A stretch of DNA of 43,302 bases, taken from NCBI GenBank assembly GCA_028696185.1, contig JAQVHL010000018.1, positions 1 through 43,302 on the forward strand, read 5' to 3'. The notes beneath the pieces are model-generated. The model made no database searches. It was not told the origin of the DNA and saw nothing but the letters and a program-made list of their open reading frames with translations. Source of the stretch: Halothiobacillaceae bacterium. GTDB lineage: Bacteria; Pseudomonadota; Gammaproteobacteria; Halothiobacillales; Halothiobacillaceae. Below are positions 40,689 through 43,302 of the stretch, piece by piece; positions within the stretch are counted from its first letter, which is position 1, and each line of letters starts with the position of its first letter. A program made the translations under genes and the position numbers.

Positions 40689-40987
40689 ACCGCAACCCGG
40701 CGCGCCCGGTACGGCCTTAACGCTTCTTGCCGCGCGGCCCGCTCCCCATTCCGGCGCCCCGGCCCTCGCTTTGATGCTACGATCCCGACGCGCCAGGACT
40801 CGAACTCCCGCTAATGCGGGTCAACACCTCAGCGGCTCAAAGATCGCAACCCTTGCCCTCTAAGCAAAAGTCACCTGCGTAACAGGGACAAATAGCTACA
40901 TCGAAGGTGTCTGTAAGCTGCCAAGGAAAGCCGTGGGCAGAACTCACGCCCTGCAGAAAATTACCGCAGGGTATTACATGTGAGAAA

Positions 40988-42214
40988 TCAGGCTGGCTCG
41001 TCAGCCACCCTCGATACAGAGTGGCACCGCCGCGTAATCAGAAACAAACCGAATGCGCTCAGCAACCCCACGCCACCGAACACCAACCACGGAAGCTGCC
41101 GCCACTGCCATACGTGCGCAACGTCGAACAACCAACCACCCGCCACATTACCTACCGCACCACCTACCGCAAGGCTCAGCGAGCTGACCCCCAAGAAGGT
41201 ACCGAGCGCCTGCGGGTTGGCCCTATTGGCGATCAGCGTCTGCATCGTTGGACGCACAAGGATCGCCCCCACCGCCACAATCACGACACAACCCAAAAAA
41301 GCCTCAAATCCCTGCACGAGTGCAACCGCTCCCGTACCGAGCGCCATGATCAATACACCGAGAATTAGTATGTAACGTGTCGTAATCCAACGCTCCATCA
41401 GTCTCAGTAGCGGGTATTGCAAGATCACGGTCAGTCCCGCGTTGACCGCAAACATGAGGCCAACGCTGTCCTTCGAACCTGTCAGTTGCTCCGCCAACAA
41501 CGGAAAGCTGATATTCATTTGCACCGCAGTGAACCAGTAGCCCATCATCAACCCCGTCAAAACCATGAACGGAACATCACGCCTCACGAGCCCAAGCCCA
41601 TGACTGAACGGTCGCTCGGCTACAGCCGACTGAATTGGTGGGAGTTGCGAAGCGATAAAGATGTTGAGCACGAAGCAGGCGGCAGCGACCAAACACACGA
41701 CCTGAAACTCAAATCGCAGCAACGCTACTCCGACAAGCGGACCAACGGTAGTCGCAATGCCACTCACCCAATTGCTGATTGCGTAGTAACGCGGTCGATT
41801 CTGTTCCGTTGTAAGCGCGGCGATAGCGGCTTGATACGGCGCTTCAAAGAGGGAGCCGCCAAGCGCGGACAACACCATCGCGACAAACAACAGCTCCACG
41901 TTGTCCGCAAAAGCCAGACTCGCGAACCCGAGCGCGCGCAGCAACAAGCCAAGACAAATCATCAAGCGTGCACCGAAGCGATCCGACAGTACCCCACCGA
42001 CGATAGCGAGACCTTGTTGGGTGAGTTGCCTTACCGCGAGCGCGGCGCCGACCAGTGCCGCCGCTACACCGAGGTCATTGACATAATGCACTGCTACCAG
42101 AGGCATCAACATGGAAAAGCCGATTACCATGAAAAAGGTGTAGACCAGCAACACGTTCAGCCCGCGGCGACGAGTGTAATCGGACAGTGCCTCTTGCCTC
42201 TCGTCGGCGCTCAA
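40988..42214 (-). CDS. MFS transporter, MdtH-like
   Basis: 408 aa with about 12 membrane helices. The MFS motif-A variant GGVLSDRFGARLMI lies between helices 2 and 3, and the overall pattern (VRQLTQQGLAIVGG, SALGGSLFEAP, GGWLFD near the C terminus) is close to E. coli MdtH/YceL, a drug efflux protein. The start is TTG 42214, overlapping the stop of the DUF364-like gene as TTGA with GGGGGAAT upstream. Co-transcribed with that gene, so it may export a small molecule or metal ligand made or handled by its neighbours. Confidence 0.88.
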   Translation of the reverse strand: MSADERQEALSDYTRRRGLNVLLVYTFFMVIGFSMLMPLVAVHYVNDLGVAAALVGAALAVRQLTQQGLAIVGGVLSDRFGARLMICLGLLLRALGFASLAFADNVELLFVAMVLSALGGSLFEAPYQAAIAALTTEQNRPRYYAISNWVSGIATTVGPLVGVALLRFEFQVVCLVAAACFVLNIFIASQLPPIQSAVAERPFSHGLGLVRRDVPFMVLTGLMMGYWFTAVQMNISFPLLAEQLTGSKDSVGLMFAVNAGLTVILQYPLLRLMERWITTRYILILGVLIMALGTGAVALVQGFEAFLGCVVIVAVGAILVRPTMQTLIANRANPQALGTFLGVSSLSLAVGGAVGNVAGGWLFDVAHVWQWRQLPWLVFGGVGLLSAFGLFLITRRCHSVSRVADEPA

Positions 42215-43068
42215 CGAAATTCCCCCTCACGATAAAGGTAGATCGGTGTCGGCTCGGCGCTGAACTGAGAGAACGGAAACGGCTCGGCGGAAATCGCGGT
42301 AACGCCGTTACCAAGAAAGCGCGGGACAATGCCACTGCCGGTCTGCGCATAGACGATGAGAGGAATGCCGCGTCGGCGCACAGTGGCAAGAATCTCGTCG
42401 AACGAGCCATTGGACAACGTCATACCCGTGGCGATGATCACATCAGCCCGCTCAAGCACGGGTTGCATGTCTTTCACCACCTCAAGGCCGTCCTGCGTGC
42501 GCTCCATATTGAAATCGCACGGCAAACAGTTTGCTCGGTACTGTTGAATTGCTGCAACGAGTGGGTCCACAACGCCGATTAGGCCGACACATTGCCCAGG
42601 CTGCAACGTCAACAAGCTTGCAATAGCCTCATCGCGTGCCCGTGCGCGCTCAAGCGCTGCACCGTATGGCAACATGCACACACGCGCAAACGGAGCTTCA
42701 CGATGCGGCAGAACAGCACCAAAATAAGCGTCGAGCGCCGCGATACGCACCGGCAGACGCTCATCATTCAGCAATTCAGCCACGCTCTGACCTGACAACT
42801 CCTCCGCAACAATCGGGGCAAGTTGCCCCCGCTCGACACAGCAGGCACCAAATGCCTCGCCCACACGTACGATCAGGTAGTAGTTGCGATATTTTTGCCG
42901 AGTACCAGGGAACTGCGTACTCTGCTGCACGTAAAATGCCCCAACGACGTACAGCGTCAGTGGATCAGTTCCGTACATGCCGCTGAGCACGTCAGAAATT
43001 AGGTTTGCTACTGACGTCACCGACTCGCTGGTACCGCTTTGTGCCGGAAGATGGTCTTGGGCGTTCAT
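42211..43068 (-). CDS. DUF364-like Rossmann-fold protein
   Basis: 285 aa, ATG 43068 with GAGAGGA upstream. An N-terminal domain of about 130 aa is followed by a Rossmann-like domain (about 140-265): VGLIGVVDPLV, then ERADVIIATGMTLSNGSFDEI, the typical DUF364 'putative heavy-metal chelation' pattern. Role uncertain; such proteins often sit beside metal-transport or metallophore genes. Overlaps the MFS gene. Confidence 0.7.
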   Translation of the reverse strand: MNAQDHLPAQSGTSESVTSVANLISDVLSGMYGTDPLTLYVVGAFYVQQSTQFPGTRQKYRNYYLIVRVGEAFGACCVERGQLAPIVAEELSGQSVAELLNDERLPVRIAALDAYFGAVLPHREAPFARVCMLPYGAALERARARDEAIASLLTLQPGQCVGLIGVVDPLVAAIQQYRANCLPCDFNMERTQDGLEVVKDMQPVLERADVIIATGMTLSNGSFDEILATVRRRGIPLIVYAQTGSGIVPRFLGNGVTAISAEPFPFSQFSAEPTPIYLYREGEFR

Positions 43069-43074
43069 CGCTTA

Positions 43075-43188
43075 TTAGTCCTCTCGTTGACCGAACTTAA
43101 GCTCCATGCGAGCGAGTGCCCGTTCGGCGTAATGGCGCGCGCTCTGTCCATCGCAGTCAACTGTCACAACATGGCCTAGGTGTTGCAT
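43075..43188 (-). CDS. Possible 37-aa leader protein
   Basis: ATG 43188 (MQHLGHVVTVDCDGQSARHY), ending 6 nt before the DUF364-like start, whose ribosome site lies inside its last codons. A TATAAT box (43197-43202) is 8 nt upstream. The spacing suggests translational coupling, but the frame is short and I recognise no family. Confidence 0.35.
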   Translation of the reverse strand: MQHLGHVVTVDCDGQSARHYAERALARMELKFGQRED

Positions 43189-43290
43189 CCCGGATGATTA
43201 TATTGATACTAAGCGCTACCCACTTTTCGTTGCCCGAGCGGTGATGGCAGAGTTGGTAGCTCAACTCAAAGCATCCGGGAAAGGCGCGAC

Positions 43291-43302
43291 ATGAACATCA
43301 AG
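43291..43302 (+). CDS. Start of a divergent gene, cut by the window edge
   Basis: ATG at 43291 (MNIK) preceded by GGGAAAGG at suitable distance. Only four codons are visible. An upstream frame (ATG 43244, MAELVAQL) ends in TGA overlapping this ATG as ATGA and may be a small upstream ORF. Confidence 0.3.

Noticed and set aside
40780-40850. tRNA-like T-arm fragment (GGACTCGAACTCC) after the chemoreceptor gene
   Set aside because: No matching acceptor, D or anticodon stems can be built around it, so it is at most a decayed remnant.
43225-43265. tRNA-like words near the right edge (GGTAGCTCAAC)
   Set aside because: No cloverleaf forms, and the sequence reads better as the end of a small frame before the ATG at 43291.

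Overview
The window is GC-rich chromosomal DNA with dense, mostly co-directional operons. Its chromosomal genes include a long-chain NifF-type flavodoxin beside a SIR2-like gene, fused c-di-GMP sensors, a c-haem sensor kinase and a chemoreceptor. This fits a free-living, possibly nitrogen-fixing gammaproteobacterium, perhaps a sulfur- or iron-oxidising lineage. The taxonomic placement is inference only.

Left flank (1-13310): a highly self-complementary 136-nt element; two overlapping minus-strand genes with PhnD-like sensors fused to PAS/GGDEF(/EAL) modules; rmuC; a divergent plus-strand pair (SIR2-like protein, flavodoxin); a small membrane protein; and an overlapping pair made of an HD-GYP response regulator and a hybrid kinase with a periplasmic CxxCH haem motif.

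Centre (13311-38459): a 25.1-kb integrated mobile element in tRNA-Arg(CCT), bounded by 43-bp identical direct repeats. The left repeat is a tRNA 3' fragment; the right repeat lies inside the intact tRNA. Next to the left end is a tyrosine integrase. Then come four toxin-antitoxin modules (HigBA-like with a truncated toxin, HicAB, MazEF, BrnTA), lipoproteins, an ArdC-like antirestriction protein and two tiny membrane proteins. The mobility part holds F-type TraG and TraN, a MOBF (TrwC-like) relaxase, a ribbon-helix-helix accessory protein, a repeat-rich candidate oriT and a VirD4/TrwB-type coupling protein. A lambda O/P-like replication module with iteron-like repeats inside the O-like gene lies near the right end. 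None of the other F-type T4SS genes is present (no TraB, C, E, F, H, K, L, U, V or W). I read it as an integrative mobilizable element that borrows a helper's T4SS and brings its own TraN and TraG, as SGI1 does with IncC plasmids.

The most unusual signal is a bipartite motif GTTCC-N9-CAAGT (minus-strand sense) with exactly fixed spacing. It precedes six separate element genes: traD, the accessory protein gene, traN, traG, a 55-aa membrane protein gene and a 109-aa gene. In several cases the N9 segment is complementary to the downstream ribosome-binding region, perfectly so for traN. This looks like an element-wide regulon or RNA-level switch.

Right flank (38490-43302): a methyl-accepting chemotaxis protein, then a minus-strand operon of a tiny ORF, a DUF364-like Rossmann protein and an MdtH-like MFS transporter, then the start of a divergent gene cut by the window edge.
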